DNA of 64,000 nucleotides from NCBI GenBank assembly GCA_037389465.1, contig JAZARR010000213.1, positions 5,066,501 through 5,130,500 of the forward strand. Direction: 5' to 3'. This document shows positions 1 through 10,960 of this stretch, piece after piece (the stretch's first letter is position 1; the number at the start of each line of letters is the position of its first letter). A program made the position numbers and the translations under genes. The DNA is from Baylisascaris procyonis (taxonomy: Eukaryota; Nematoda; Chromadorea; Rhabditida; Ascarididae). Under the pieces are notes generated by a model. It did not search any database, was not told where the DNA came from, and saw nothing but the letters and a program-made list of their open reading frames with translations.

Positions 1-147
1 ATACGTAATCCTGTTTGCGATTGTAATGACCTTGAAAGAGATTACCTCAAACTTCGAAGAAATTACCGCTTATTGAGCATGTTGTTCTTTGGAATCGAAA
101 AAGATCAACAGCCTTACGCCTGTGTCTGCAATTATGACTTGCAGTAA
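1..147 (+). CDS. 3' terminal exon of an unrecognised gene (partial)
   Basis: Frame 1 is open from the first base of the window to a TAA at 145-147, giving 48 residues. The peptide is rich in charged and aromatic residues and has two Cys-X-Cys pairs (C6/C8 in VCDC, C41/C43 in ACVC), with a basic stretch KLRRNYR between them. This suggests a disulphide-bonded or metal-binding C-terminal tail. I do not recognise the family. The exon's acceptor lies left of the window, so its true 5' limit is unknown, and a second frame is also open for the first 24 codons. The abrupt change to AT-rich, stop-filled sequence after 147, together with an AATAAA two bases past the stop, supports a gene end here. Alternative: a chance open frame. 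Confidence 0.5.
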   Translation: MRNPVCDCNDLERDYLKLRRNYRLLSMLFFGIEKDQQPYACVCNYDLQ

Positions 148-148
148 A

Positions 149-154
149 AATAAA
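149..154 (+). promoter_or_regulatory. poly(A) signal AATAAA
   Basis: A canonical AATAAA starts two bases after the TAA of the terminal exon. If used, the 3' UTR would be only about 20-30 nt. That is short but not unknown in nematodes. Confidence 0.35.
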
Positions 155-308
155 ATATGGATTCATTCATATTTGAGGTCGTAGAAAGTTGCAATTATGG
201 GTCTCAAATTTTGAGCACAATTAAGGAAATTTATTCGATGGTATTTTAGGGAATATCATCTTCCACGATTCAGAACCAATCAATTTTGCTGACAGGTAAA
301 AAAAATGT

Positions 309-314
309 AATAAA
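309..314 (+). promoter_or_regulatory. second candidate poly(A) signal AATAAA
   Basis: This is another AATAAA, about 160 bases past the stop of the terminal exon, in an A-rich context. It would give a more usual 3' UTR length. Hexamers of this type are frequent by chance in DNA this AT-rich. Confidence 0.25.
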
Positions 315-3300
315 TGTAATTGATCTAAGGTTTCTTTTGCATCATTTATTGTCGAGCTCCATTCATTCGTAGATGAAGACTCAGCAGAAATTTTCGATGA
401 AAATCACCAGGAAATTGGCAGACTTATGTTTTATTTTTTTGCATCGCGGTACATCAATGCACTGAAAATGATGATCGCATATGTGTACTATATGACTAAT
501 TGCAAGGATGCGCATGCGCGAGTTGCTTTGATGTACTGAAATCACATCGTTATTTTTAACGACGCTTTTAATGGCATGATAAATAAGCCGTGAATGTGTG
601 AACTTTTGCAATTGATTGTGGAAATTGTGCGTTTTTCAGAGGATATTAAAACGAAAATGATGCGTAGTGTCGGATTTTCAATTACCACAACTTAGATTTC
701 ACTCTCTTGCAAATTTCTAATTTCCTGTTGAAACGAACGGCAACGGCAATACAAGAGCATTTTATGCAGTTTGGAAGGTCACATACGAGGATCTCATCAG
801 AAAAAATAGTTAAAATTCGGCTATCTGAGAATTTGCAAGAATTTATTTTTTATTCAAGAAAAGATATTTTCGATTATCTGATCAATAGGAAGTATGACCA
901 GTGGCCATAGTTCTGGAACAGATTTCCTAGATCTATCTAAAATTTATTCCCGTTATGCCGAATCATGATTATTGTTGCTGATCAGTATAAATGTCTGAGC
1001 AATAATAAAACAAATGGACTTTCAAGCCCTCTTGTCGAGTAAACAGTCTAATAAGCAACCCTTATTTAACTTTATCGTACGCTTCGAGTTTTCTGATTTA
1101 TCTCTCTCTCTTGGAACGTTCAACAACGAGTTCATACCGAATACTCATCGCTTCGTTTTGAAGAAGCTTGCTCATGCCCGTATAAAAAGGATGGCATGCA
1201 ATCCAAAATGTTCTTGGACGTTTATTGTGTCTAATATAACTGTTCTTGTCTCCCGTATTTTCTTCCTTTGTTTCTTCCTTTGTTTATTCGTTGTTTTTAA
1301 AATTCTCGTTTCCTATTCTCAGCACCCGCTCTAATCCGCATAGCCAGTTCACTTACCTCGTGCCATCTTACACGTATGACTAGGCAGGACGATAGGCGAG
1401 TATGATAAAACAGCATGACGTTTGATCGAAAAATATATCATTCGCCATTTTTTTTACGTTGCCTAAACGTGCTGCTCGAGGCAAATAGATTGCATGCTTC
1501 GATTAGCACAATCTGTAGGCGGCATATTGCTACATCACAGCTTATAAAATGTGGAAAATCCGCTTAGAATTAACTGTGTCATAGCGTTTTCAGGGCGGTG
1601 AATTTCCAAAATCCTAATTGTGAGACAACCAAAGAGCGCAACTTTTAATCATTTCGAAAAAATTGATGCGTTTATCAAGTATCCTCGAATCAATAATCTG
1701 TGGTCGGATTCCTCATGAGCTATTATCCCAGATGCCTAGTTTTGATCAGTTCCGGTTGAGCCATAAAAATCAGTGAAGTTTTTTCTTAGTGCTTCGTCTT
1801 AAATCATCAGTTTTTTGCTCAGCTCCAGAAAAATCTAGCTTTGTTTGATTTTTTCAAACCCAACGTCGTAGCCATCACAAATTCACAGTTGACCGGTTTT
1901 TCCTTCCCCATAGCACTTTCTGCACTGAGCATTGCTTTTATCAGTGTTTTTTATTGACATGTTAGAAAATCTTACCGCTAATCTTCAAACTCCTTTTCTT
2001 CTGTCAGCTTTCTCTGGTCTTCAGAAGGTCTCTTTCTTCAACAGTAGAATTAATTGCTCCCATTTACTGTGAATTGCAATTATATCTGAAAGAGTCATAT
2101 CGCACTCAATTATTCAGTTTAACCTCTCCGTAGAGAAGGCCCGGTGTTCAAGATTAGCAGCTTGTTGAATTTAATGCTTTCGAAACATCATTCCTTTCCA
2201 CTCTCATCTATTTATTGAATATTTCTCTCATTTTCGTTGTGCCACTTTCAGTTTGTTGATGGGGAAGTATGTTCACTTTGCATTTTGACAATTGCTTAAT
2301 GATCTCATTGACATGCAGTCATGCGTCGACCGTTCACTTTCAACGACTAGATAGACGAGATTATTGAATTTGCAAAATGAACGCAATTCGATGTTAAATT
2401 GTTGAAGAGGGAAACTCAGTGGTTAAAATTAAATTGTCTGGTTGCAACCACTGGACTGATATAAAACGTTCTAGTGAGCAGCGATTTTTGAACATGCTTG
2501 GAGACCTTGCAATTTGCATCGAATATCTCTGCTAATGTTTATAGCGTGCCAAATATACAACTAAGTGAGCCGGCCTCTCAATTCGAGTGTCATTTTCGCA
2601 GTTCTGATCCGTCGTTGTTTATACTCTACGAAAGCTCCAATATGTTTTAATTAAATACAACAGTAAGCTGTATCAATGCTGTATGGCAATAGGAACCACC
2701 AATTCGCACTTCATCATTATTCAGCTCAAATCTTGCAAATTGTGAAATCCAGACTGTAACTATACCAAGCGCTCTTTAGTCAAACTGTCATCAATGTCAC
2801 ATGCAATCGTTGTCGCAGTGGTTTAGTTTTATTTGAAGAGTTTTACGGAATGCGAAGCTTACTTCCTTCCGAGCGCCTCAATACAGTCGTCTAACATATC
2901 GTTAAAATAATTCAGTCAAAATTTGAACTCATATTGGAAATACGCATAGGTCGTATTCGAATATCTGAACCATTTGATTTGCTCGTTCTGGGGCACGTTT
3001 TCCTTTCATTATGCCGTCTTATCCGTCAGAGTGAGTGGTGGATAAGGTGAAAAGTCTGAGTGTTTTCCTGTGGTTGCAGAAAAGTAATTGAAAGCACTAC
3101 TGATTACTGGCGATTTCAAAAACGCTCCTAATGACACTTTCGAAGGCCTTGATTGTCATTAGAGATAAACAAACTTTTATCTGAAATTTGGTGATAGCGC
3201 AAGCCTTATTAAGCAGTGTTGCATATCACCTCAACTTGGAGTCTTTCACTTCACCAAATACGCAGCAAAAGATCGCATACAAGATCGCATAAAAGATCGC

Positions 3301-4242
3301 AGTCGACGATTTCAATTCTTACTGTTTATTGCTTTAAGCCGAATTATTTCCTCCTCCACCATAGTGTTCATCTTCAAATGTTATGTATTTCCTCCTTCAA
3401 TGCTATTATCTGACCGTATGAAGTCTTAACAGAGTCACTAAATCTTAAAAAAAAGTATTTGCAGGTTAGCTGTTGTGCCGCCAGTAGAACACCGCATTTC
3501 TCTAATTTAACCAACGAACATCATTTTCTAGCCATCTTTTTCATTTGCATCTTATCCATGTCATCGATAAGACACGAATAATCTCTTTATTTCCTGCTGT
3601 TCGTCAGTTGATCAATAATAAGTTGAAGTAAGCAGTAAATAGTAAGTGTTGGCTATGATGCATCCGTCAACATTTCACAATGCGATATTAGTATCGGTGA
3701 TAACCATTTTGCTTTCAATTAGAGAATACTACTGTTCAACACACTTTTCTCTGAAAGCTATCGTTTAGCGTCTAGCACAGCGAGAAAAAAAAAAAACATT
3801 GCACAGCACGCGTTAATTGGCAATACCTTTTGTTGCGAACAAAGAGATGAAATAGGGCGATCTAATGGAAATTAATGTGCTTTTTGTCTCGAAATGCGAG
3901 AATAAACTCCTCTCTCTTAATGGTCAAAATCGCAAAACATACTGACACTTCTCATTGGGGAAAAAATGATTCATAAATTGCACTGCAATCTGATAAATTT
4001 TGGAATACAGAGGCTAGAGGAAATATTCTATTTATAATTTTGTGCTTTTCTTGGATTGACGAATACAGTGATCGGTGAGGAACAAAAACGAACAACAGTT
4101 GTTAAGCGATGCAGCTATGAGCTGATTCATTTCAGTGATGGTGCACTAAGACCTTCGTTTGCTTTACCATAATAATTAAGGAAGAATGCGGCATCTTTAA
4201 ACCTTGATCCAACATAGCAAATTAGCCTATCCATTGACAGTC

Positions 4243-4452
4243 TCAAAATTTTACACTCTCCCACGCCCGTTTACGTTCACGATGAAGGAGGAGGGGGAGC
4301 GGAGAAAGTTTCCACTCGTCTCTAGCTTTTCTTACTATTAGCTGACACCTGCCAGATGGATCGAGATAAAGATCAGTATGATCCCCTCGAATAATTTGTA
4401 CTTTTTCGCTGGCAGCAACCGACTGCGTGATGACAGCAAAAGCAAGTCTCAC
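4243..4452 (-). other. Possible minus-strand exon, unrecognised
   Basis: A 69-codon minus-strand frame (GTG at its upstream end, so probably not a true start) has a well-mixed protein-like composition, including QIIRGDHTDLYLDPSGR and a basic RKAR. Inside it, a pyrimidine-rich run ending in CACGCAG at 4423 could be an acceptor and GGCAG|GTGTCAG near 4349 a donor. That would give a 74-nt exon of 24 codons plus 2 bases. No partner exon was found and I do not recognise the peptide. It could be an exon of an unseen minus-strand gene, a relic, or chance. Confidence 0.22.
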
Positions 4453-4662
4453 CGTTTAAAGATCGGAGCGTAGTTGAGGGAATTTCTCCTGCTGAAGCCT
4501 TTCATGGATCCCCTCAATCTTCGAAGACCCACTGTAAAGTGTGCACATATGAAGCGATTGAGTAGGGCACTAAATGGCGCTAGTCTTTCTTATGATTTCT
4601 TGAACTTTTGAATTTCCACAAATTCAGTGACTGCGCGAACTGAGGGGTATCCTTCTTTGTCT

Positions 4663-4709
4663 GGGAGTTCGCGATATTCAGAGGAGCCCGTATTTCGCCG
4701 GGAACTCCC
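4663..4709. repeat. GC-rich patch with an 8-bp inverted repeat
   Basis: GGGAGTTC at 4663-4670 is the exact reverse complement of GAACTCCC at 4702-4709, with a 31-base loop. It sits inside a patch (about 4640-4790) clearly richer in G+C than its surroundings and next to a (TA)n array. This may be the remains of a small inverted-repeat element. No target-site duplication is evident. Confidence 0.35.
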
Positions 4710-4815
4710 GAACTTTGGATATCTCTAAAACTCGAAGCTTCCGTTTCGAAGTTCATGGTCCCTGCGACCTTCGCCCGCGAACAGGATGTGCAAAAGACCT
4801 CACTTGATAGATTTG

Positions 4816-4818
<3 letters not shown>

Positions 4819-4869
<51 letters not shown>
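4819..4869. repeat. (AT)n microsatellite
   Basis: An uninterrupted AT dinucleotide array of about 51 bases. It is one of at least six such arrays in the window. Confidence 0.97.
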
Positions 4870-4870
<1 letters not shown>

Positions 4871-4871
<1 letters not shown>

Positions 4872-7046
4872 TTCCAAGTCGAGGAGAGGGCATCTGCAGT
4901 GTTATGTTAATTATTTAGGAGGGGCAAAAATGTTTGAGTCGCACCGTTGATCTTTATTTTGTTTTCGTGCTCCTGTATTAGACTTCCAAAATAGCGTTAC
5001 GGTGACGTCTCATTCCTGCCATGTATACATATGTGTTTTTCCATATCTCTTTATGCACCGATCTCAACATCGGACTACTGAAGATAGAGGAAGAAATTCA
5101 TTGCGTGCAATGCACGCTATGACCGAAACCATTTCTCATGTTGTTCGGTGAATGCTGATTTTGGTTCTCAACTTTCCTTTTGCTTTTACCGCCTCGCTTT
5201 AGAAAACAGCAGGAGCAGTGTGCCAGCAAAGCTGGCAGAATATGTGCTTTTACATACTTTCTGCCCGACGATCCGCTCTTATAACTTATCAACGAGAGAA
5301 AATATATGCATAATAACGTTCCTGGATCTAGCGGTCCGTGCGGAATTTCTTCAAGAGGTTCAGTTTTCTAATCACCAACCGATCTTAGGTGATGATGTAA
5401 CCGGTATTAGCATGTATACAAATTTTTCAACTCCAATCCCGCCCACATAATTGATAGATCAACAGTAGTAATGAGAATGATGGTCATTCCTATGGTATAA
5501 TCGGTCAAGTTGCGTCTCTGTAGCTTCAGTGATCCTTGATTTGAAACTACTGAACGAACGTTGGGTTTGTGCTCGCGATCAGGTTGTTCTGAACATTTAG
5601 ATGTTTTTTTTTGTGAATTTTTTTTATTAGCTTTTGAGGGTGATTGCGTCGATGAGTGGGAAGCAAAAGCGCAGATCGTGCCACCTGTTCTAATGCACTG
5701 CTCTATTTCGTTATTTCTCATAAAATTTTTCAACAAAATGCACCTTTAGTTGTTTTTATCCAAAAAAATCTTTCATAGCATTTTTTTTTTTGCAAAGTAT
5801 TTATTGTATATATCTCGATTGTTCTTAATTTCGACAGCGATAAAAGAATAATCGATTTCTGAAATCATACATTCGGCATCGTATGCTAAAAATATGTCGA
5901 AATAAAGATGCTTTAAGAGATTTTCTGCAATTTGCTCTATCTTAGTGAATTGAAATGATATGACATTTATTGAATTCTGTTTCATTGTAAAGGAAAAGCT
6001 CAGTGATATTGTTTGGAATATATTTGTAAGTGTATTCTAATAGCGAAGCATCCACACTAATCAAACACGCTAAACAATTTAGCAGTGCATTAGTTGCCGA
6101 CGGCATCGTAATGTTCATTCGAATTTTTGCGGCAATCAGTCAGCAATCCATTGCGCAATCGAGTGTGCTCATCGTACGTTTCATTACATTTAACAAAACT
6201 TGTATGTGATTTACATATAGTAAAGAGAGCATTGTTGGTCAGAACATCCATTTAGGTAAGGTTTTAAAATTGTCGGTCATGTTACTGATTAGAACGCATC
6301 CCTTCAGGTAGGCTTGAAGGGCTCGTTAGACCTTTTACATTGTTCCTCTAGGCCCTCTAGCTCCCGTAGTTTTCTTCGGTTGGACACACAGCTTCCGAAA
6401 TTGCGGCTGTTTGTGGCGCCAGCAAAAGTTATTTGGTAAGATTTTTTATAACATTCTGCGGCCGATCAGGGAGCTGAAGTAGTTGAAGATGAAAGGAAAC
6501 GCTTTTGCAATTTTGGTTATTAGAATGTTTGTTTAGAGATGTCATTTACCTTGTGCAACTTCATATTTAGTCCTTCCCAACGAAATGCAACTGCAAATAT
6601 GGTAAGGCAAGTGAGGATGGTGGATATTAATATTTTCTTTTGTTGAGCGATCGACAGCTCGATTTTCGAAGAAGATATAGCGGGAATTATTGAAAAACTC
6701 AAAAGTTTTCTATTTCTAAGAAGTCTTCGGGTTTTCCTTTTGACATGAGAGTGAGAATTCCAAAGGAAATAGAAGTAAGATTACTCCAGCTTCCTTTGAT
6801 ATTTCTGGATTCACGGAGTTTAAAAAGAACTTAGCGTTCAACTGTTGTAGAGAAAACATAGTTTGCTGTGGTGTTGAATGCATAACAGCAAAGTAAAACT
6901 AAGTCTCACTGTTTCACACGCTTTAGTGGATTTTAACGAATTTGCATTTGAAAGCGCAATATGGCAAGTTTTTTTTATGCCTGTATTTGTCTCGCTGTCT
7001 GCAGGTATGCCTGCTCAGTTGATTCGCAATGGCTAATAAATAACCT
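4871..7046. other. AT-rich intergenic sequence with weak overlapping frames
   Basis: No convincing gene. Around 5.15-5.74 kb both strands are open. The minus-strand frame 5407-5736 (105 codons from its first ATG at 5724) has a lysine/serine-rich middle and a hydrophobic stretch, TIGMTIILITTVDL. The opposite frame 5148-5450 begins at GTG. Neither has a recognisable domain or a good set of splice sites. The octamer CTGTTTCA occurs at 5977-5984 and 6909-6916. Confidence 0.5.
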
Positions 7047-7048
7047 AA

Positions 7049-7091
7049 GGATTTATAAACGTTTGAAGATGCCAAAAGTGTTTATAAATCC
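7049..7091. repeat. Perfect 12-13 bp inverted repeat (hairpin 1)
   Basis: GGATTTATAAAC at 7049-7060 is the exact reverse complement of GTTTATAAATCC at 7080-7091. The stem extends by one more A-T pair (7048/7092) and the loop is 19 bases. A second hairpin follows immediately. The role is unknown: structured RNA, a transposon-end relic, or chance. Confidence 0.8.
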
Positions 7092-7113
7092 TGCAAAACA
7101 GATATGTTTTGCA
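7092..7113. repeat. Perfect 9-bp hairpin with 4-base loop (hairpin 2)
   Basis: TGCAAAACA at 7092-7100, loop GATA, then TGTTTTGCA at 7105-7113. It directly abuts hairpin 1 and shares its last base pair. A smaller 5-bp stem, GCAGG/CCTGC, lies just upstream at 7011-7024. Confidence 0.8.
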
Positions 7114-9474
7114 CTTGTGAAATTGTTACGCTAATCGAGTCACAAAAAACTAATCTCTTGCTGAAGATATGTATGAATGATCGGATCATGCAAGTGGAAA
7201 AATGCAAAAGGTGTCGGCTTTTCTGGCATGCTTCTTCACTTGCTTCAGATTACTAGCATTGAAAATTGCGCCATAATTAAGACTTTTTAACTCGAAAACT
7301 TGTGCGCAACTATTTCAAAGCTGATTTCGGCGAGCGTCGATGAGCAGTGATCATGCATCACGAAGCAGATAATGGACACATATCCTTAAGTCCACATGTA
7401 TTGACCGTTTGACAAAGAAAACCAAATTTACCAGCCAATATACAACCAAACTTTTCGTTCGTTTGGCATAGCTGAAAGTGCCTAAATCTTATACGCTATC
7501 ATAGCATATCATGAAAGTGCTTTCGCTTGAAGCACGACTTGTTCGCATTTCCGCTAAGGTAACTGGATATGAAAATGAATGCAATTGATATATGCATTTC
7601 GTGGTTCTTTTCAGTTTTGCTGTTGCACCTCAACGTGCTAAACAGCGGGTTATTCAGCAGTATTGCAAACAGGTCTTGAAGGGATGATGAGGTTCCTCTC
7701 CGATCACCGAAACCGTAAGCAATCAATCGTTCACTTGCCACGATTTGCATTTCTCTTCTCAAAATTCTTTTAGATTTCTCTTGTAGTCATTGCCATATTA
7801 AGATATATATATATATTTTAATGTATGGCTTCTCATGAGCAGCTAGCGAATGTTATCCATTTCTAGTGAGCGGAAGCTTCGATAAGTAGGTAATTGTTAT
7901 GCCTATAAGTATGGCTTCTTAGATGGGAATCGTCGCCTGTAAATCTTGGGATCGAAATTTGAACTGTATTATTCATACTTACGTCTTTCCTTATTGCCAT
8001 CATAAACATAGATCCATAGGGACAACTATTGACTGAGGTGAAGCTCACTCATTATAGGCATAACACACATTATATCGTAAAATAGTTGCTTCAAAAATAT
8101 TTCATATATTTGATAACTGTATATTATTAGAAATGAAAATAAAGTGAATGAAAAGAAAATGGAATTCGAAATAAACAAAACCCGATAGTTATCGTTTATA
8201 AGGGAGCGCATTGACCACTATCATTTGCATTTGTTCAAATTCAAATGCCTTAAATTATGACATTTCATCGCTTCTGTTTATCGCATAAACCATATTGAGC
8301 GATATAAAACAAAGCAAATTCCTGCAGCATGCGCAACAGCTTGCTGCTCAGTTGGTGGTCATGTCGGTAACTGCCGCATTGCCACATTCACTTCAATGTT
8401 GCTTCTTTGTTCTCATTATGTTGCGCTCGTTAATTAAATCTTTGATTTACTTATATTACATAAAAGATATGTCTAAGTATTGCATATACTTTTCGCATAT
8501 CTTCATCTAAGGCACCGGATTATTCAATATAATCCAATCAATGTTTGCATTTTACCTTAATCTATCTATCACTGTTATCATTGAATTTAATCCATTCATG
8601 TGTAGGCTTATATTATCTGCCGAAAGCGATGGCGTTAAAGCTCTTTCCGTTTTATTAGCAGAGGGCGCTCCATGTTCGAATTGATGATTTAATGAAATAT
8701 TGAGCATCTCAATTTGCTCTCCAAAGACTATTTGATGATATCTACTTGAAAGTAATTGATATTGGCGTTAATAATACGTCTTGAGTAGGCAGTTTTATTT
8801 CTCACTTGGATCTTGTTCTCTCAGCATCTCAAAATAGAGTAAGCATGTCAACGCTCAAATGCATTTGGAGTTCTCTTACTAAATATGAAGTTTTGATCGT
8901 TGCAATGCTAATAATACCATTTACATGATGACAGCATGTTTTGATCATACGTTTCTGGTTGATAGAGCTGTAATTATTTGTTGGAACTCTGCTAGTAAAT
9001 ATACTTCCTCTAAGTTCATACTTTCAAAAGGTAGAGAGTAAATTTACAACTTTTTTCTTCGTTTTAAGCAAGGACATACTGCCAAATTGTGACATTTCTG
9101 AGATCTCTCTGCCACCCTTTCCATCCAACGTCTATTGCCGAGCAGTTCATCCGCTTACCTCATATTTTTTTTTCGCTATGCATCTTGTTAATTCGAATGT
9201 AGTCTAAGTGGTGGGTAAACCATTTCTACATCTAATCAGCTCCGGAAAACCAATCTATGCTCTAACCAGCTGTCTTAACCATTTTCCGTTCTCAAGAAAC
9301 CTTTCTAAGCAATTGAATCCTAGTTCGAGTAATGTCGTTGGCGACAATTTAGGCTAGAAACTTCGATGAACATAGCGGAACTACTTTCAGCAGCAATAAT
9401 TTCAAAGGGGAAAAAAGCCAACTCATTTTTCACCCTTTTCTATATTCAGGGAAAAATGAGGAGAGAGGTGATGC
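7114..9474. other. AT-rich intergenic sequence
   Basis: Frames here are short and begin mostly at non-ATG codons. A short AT run lies at 7803-7816. At 9218-9290 there is a degenerate tandem repeat of roughly 30 bases, with units beginning AACCATTTCTAC, AACCAATCTATG and AACCATTTTCCG. No gene is called. Confidence 0.55.
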
Positions 9475-9693
9475 TCAGATTACTGCTCGAATGCAGGCAA
9501 AAACCTGCAGTTGGGATTTTTGATCATGGAGATCATGAGAAACGATTTTTAAGATGTCAGCACTTTTTTGTCTCCCTATGAAATGCCGTCGGATGCATTC
9601 CCAAGGAGGTGGCGCGGCGCTGTTTTTTAATACCTGGTTAATGACTCCACGAAAAGCACATTTTATCCATCTCTTTAGAGTACCTGCAAACAT
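9475..9693 (-). other. Orphan reading frame, possible relic
   Basis: A 72-codon minus-strand frame over a locally GC-richer stretch. It contains a protein-like run (KSAAPPPWECIRRHF in part, then IGRQKSADILKI). The opposite strand is also open at 9554-9751. There is no ATG near its start, no splice context and no recognised family. Confidence 0.18.
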
Positions 9694-10119
9694 ACTTCAG
9701 ATAACCTCGAGTACTCATCACTATACCATTTCTAATCTACGGTCGCATTGAAACTAAAGAGTTGCAACCTTTCCTGTAAACTGTCGATGAAACAAGATGT
9801 CACCGATTTTACCTTTAACCGTTTGCAGCATTTTCTGTCACACTCGAAGAGCGGCGAAAGATTTTATTGTGATACTGTCCAGGTTGCTTCTACCAATCAA
9901 GTGTCAACATTATTAGTACATTATCCTCCAATGAACATACTTGTGTTGAAAGAAGCATATTTTTTCTTATGCATATGCTTATATTATTTTGAGCTCCGCA
10001 AAAACATACTTACACAACCGTTCACAGCATCTATAACTGTGTCATGTTTCTTTTTTTTGAGACCACTTTTTTTGAGATCGCGAACTCATACTAGAAAACA
10101 GCAACGTAGTTCCAACGAA

Positions 10120-10260
10120 CACGTTTGTGTTTGTGTATGTGCGAGCAAATGCAGCTGTTCATGTCTGTCTGTGTCTGTGCAAGGGTTTTGTGTGTGTGTG
10201 TGTGTATGTGAAAGAGATGTAGGTGAGAGGTTGGGTAGTTGTGTATGCGCGCACGATATG
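10120..10260. repeat. GT-rich simple-sequence region
   Basis: A TG-rich stretch with variant GTGT, CTGT and GTAT units and a pure (TG)n core at about 10189-10205. The 180-codon plus-strand frame at 9748-10290 owes much of its length to this low-complexity DNA and reads as repeated Cys-Val. I therefore do not call it a gene. Confidence 0.85.
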
Positions 10261-10690
10261 TGCATACCCTTCCTTACACGGAGTTTTTAATCGGTTTGTT
10301 TCTTGCGTGGTTGGCGAATAACTGATGAGAGTGAACTGCATCTGAATATCTTCGGTTCAGCCATCGCAGTTTCGATACTCTTCTAATAGTTTGCTAATCA
10401 CTGTCCACCACATAACTATGAAAGTTGATTTAATATCTGCCGAGGAATTAACACATTATTTATTTTCTCCCTCTGTGAAGAAGTTTGTCGATAGTAGAAC
10501 AAGTTGTCAAAATTTTGTTGCATCTTACGTTAATGATGCTAATAAGATTCAGCTTGAAGTATTAGGCACTCAACAAAACAATCATTTCTTGTGAGGATAA
10601 TAGATTCTTTTCTACGAAATAGGCATTCTCGTTTGAAAAATTAATCCCAGTGATCTGATACGATATTTACATAGCTGGAGAATACTGTAT

Positions 10691-10960
10691 TCAGTGATGC
10701 CCGAAATATTGACACCCCACGGCTCCGAGATCACCTACGGCAGAGGGAATGAAAGGAACACCAGTCGCAGTTTCCGTTACGTAATTTATACATTGTGCCT
10801 TTTCTTCAACCAGCAGCTCGACATTAGACGGGACCAATCGAGTCACACAACGACCTCCTACATGAATGGCATTGAAGCTGTCAATTGTAGACATAGACGT
10901 AATCATACCCGCTGAAAACTGGCCTATAGATCTGAAAGCGTGAACAGTCATCTCACTCAA
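10691..10960 (-). pseudogene. Possible decayed coding segment or exon
   Basis: An 89-codon minus-strand frame with balanced, protein-like composition. It is rich in Val, Gly and Thr, with segments such as SIGQFSAGMITSMSTIDSF and RLVPSNVELLVEEKAQCIN, and has relatively GC-rich third positions. It starts only from TTG after an upstream TGA and has no clear acceptor, so as it stands it is not a complete gene. The family is not recognised. The opposite strand is open for 73 codons but reads less like protein. Confidence 0.3.

Larger units (their letters stand above)
315..4818. other. AT-rich intergenic sequence
   Basis: All six frames are broken at short intervals. The only plus-strand open frame above 100 codons (1014-1334) is poor in small and charged residues and has no splice sites at suitable ends. 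A three-copy, 12-base imperfect tandem repeat around AAGATCGCA lies at 3268-3304. The word AATTGC/GCAATT is unusually dense at 2.04-2.52 kb. The minus-strand frame at 4.24-4.45 kb is listed separately. Confidence 0.6.

Noticed and set aside
1014..1334. 106-codon plus-strand ATG frame
   Set aside because: Hydrophobic, Phe/Leu/Ser-rich translation of T-rich DNA. No splice or promoter context, and neighbouring sequence is non-coding.
1350..1415. Minus-strand ATG frame running 20 codons into a consensus GAG|GTAAGTG donor
   Set aside because: GTAAGT hexamers are expected tens of times by chance on two strands of 64 kb. No acceptor partner or downstream exon was found.
9748..10290. 180-codon plus-strand frame, the longest in the window
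   Set aside because: Its C-terminal third is translation of a GT-rich simple repeat (Cys-Val runs), and the rest has no domain, splice or start support.
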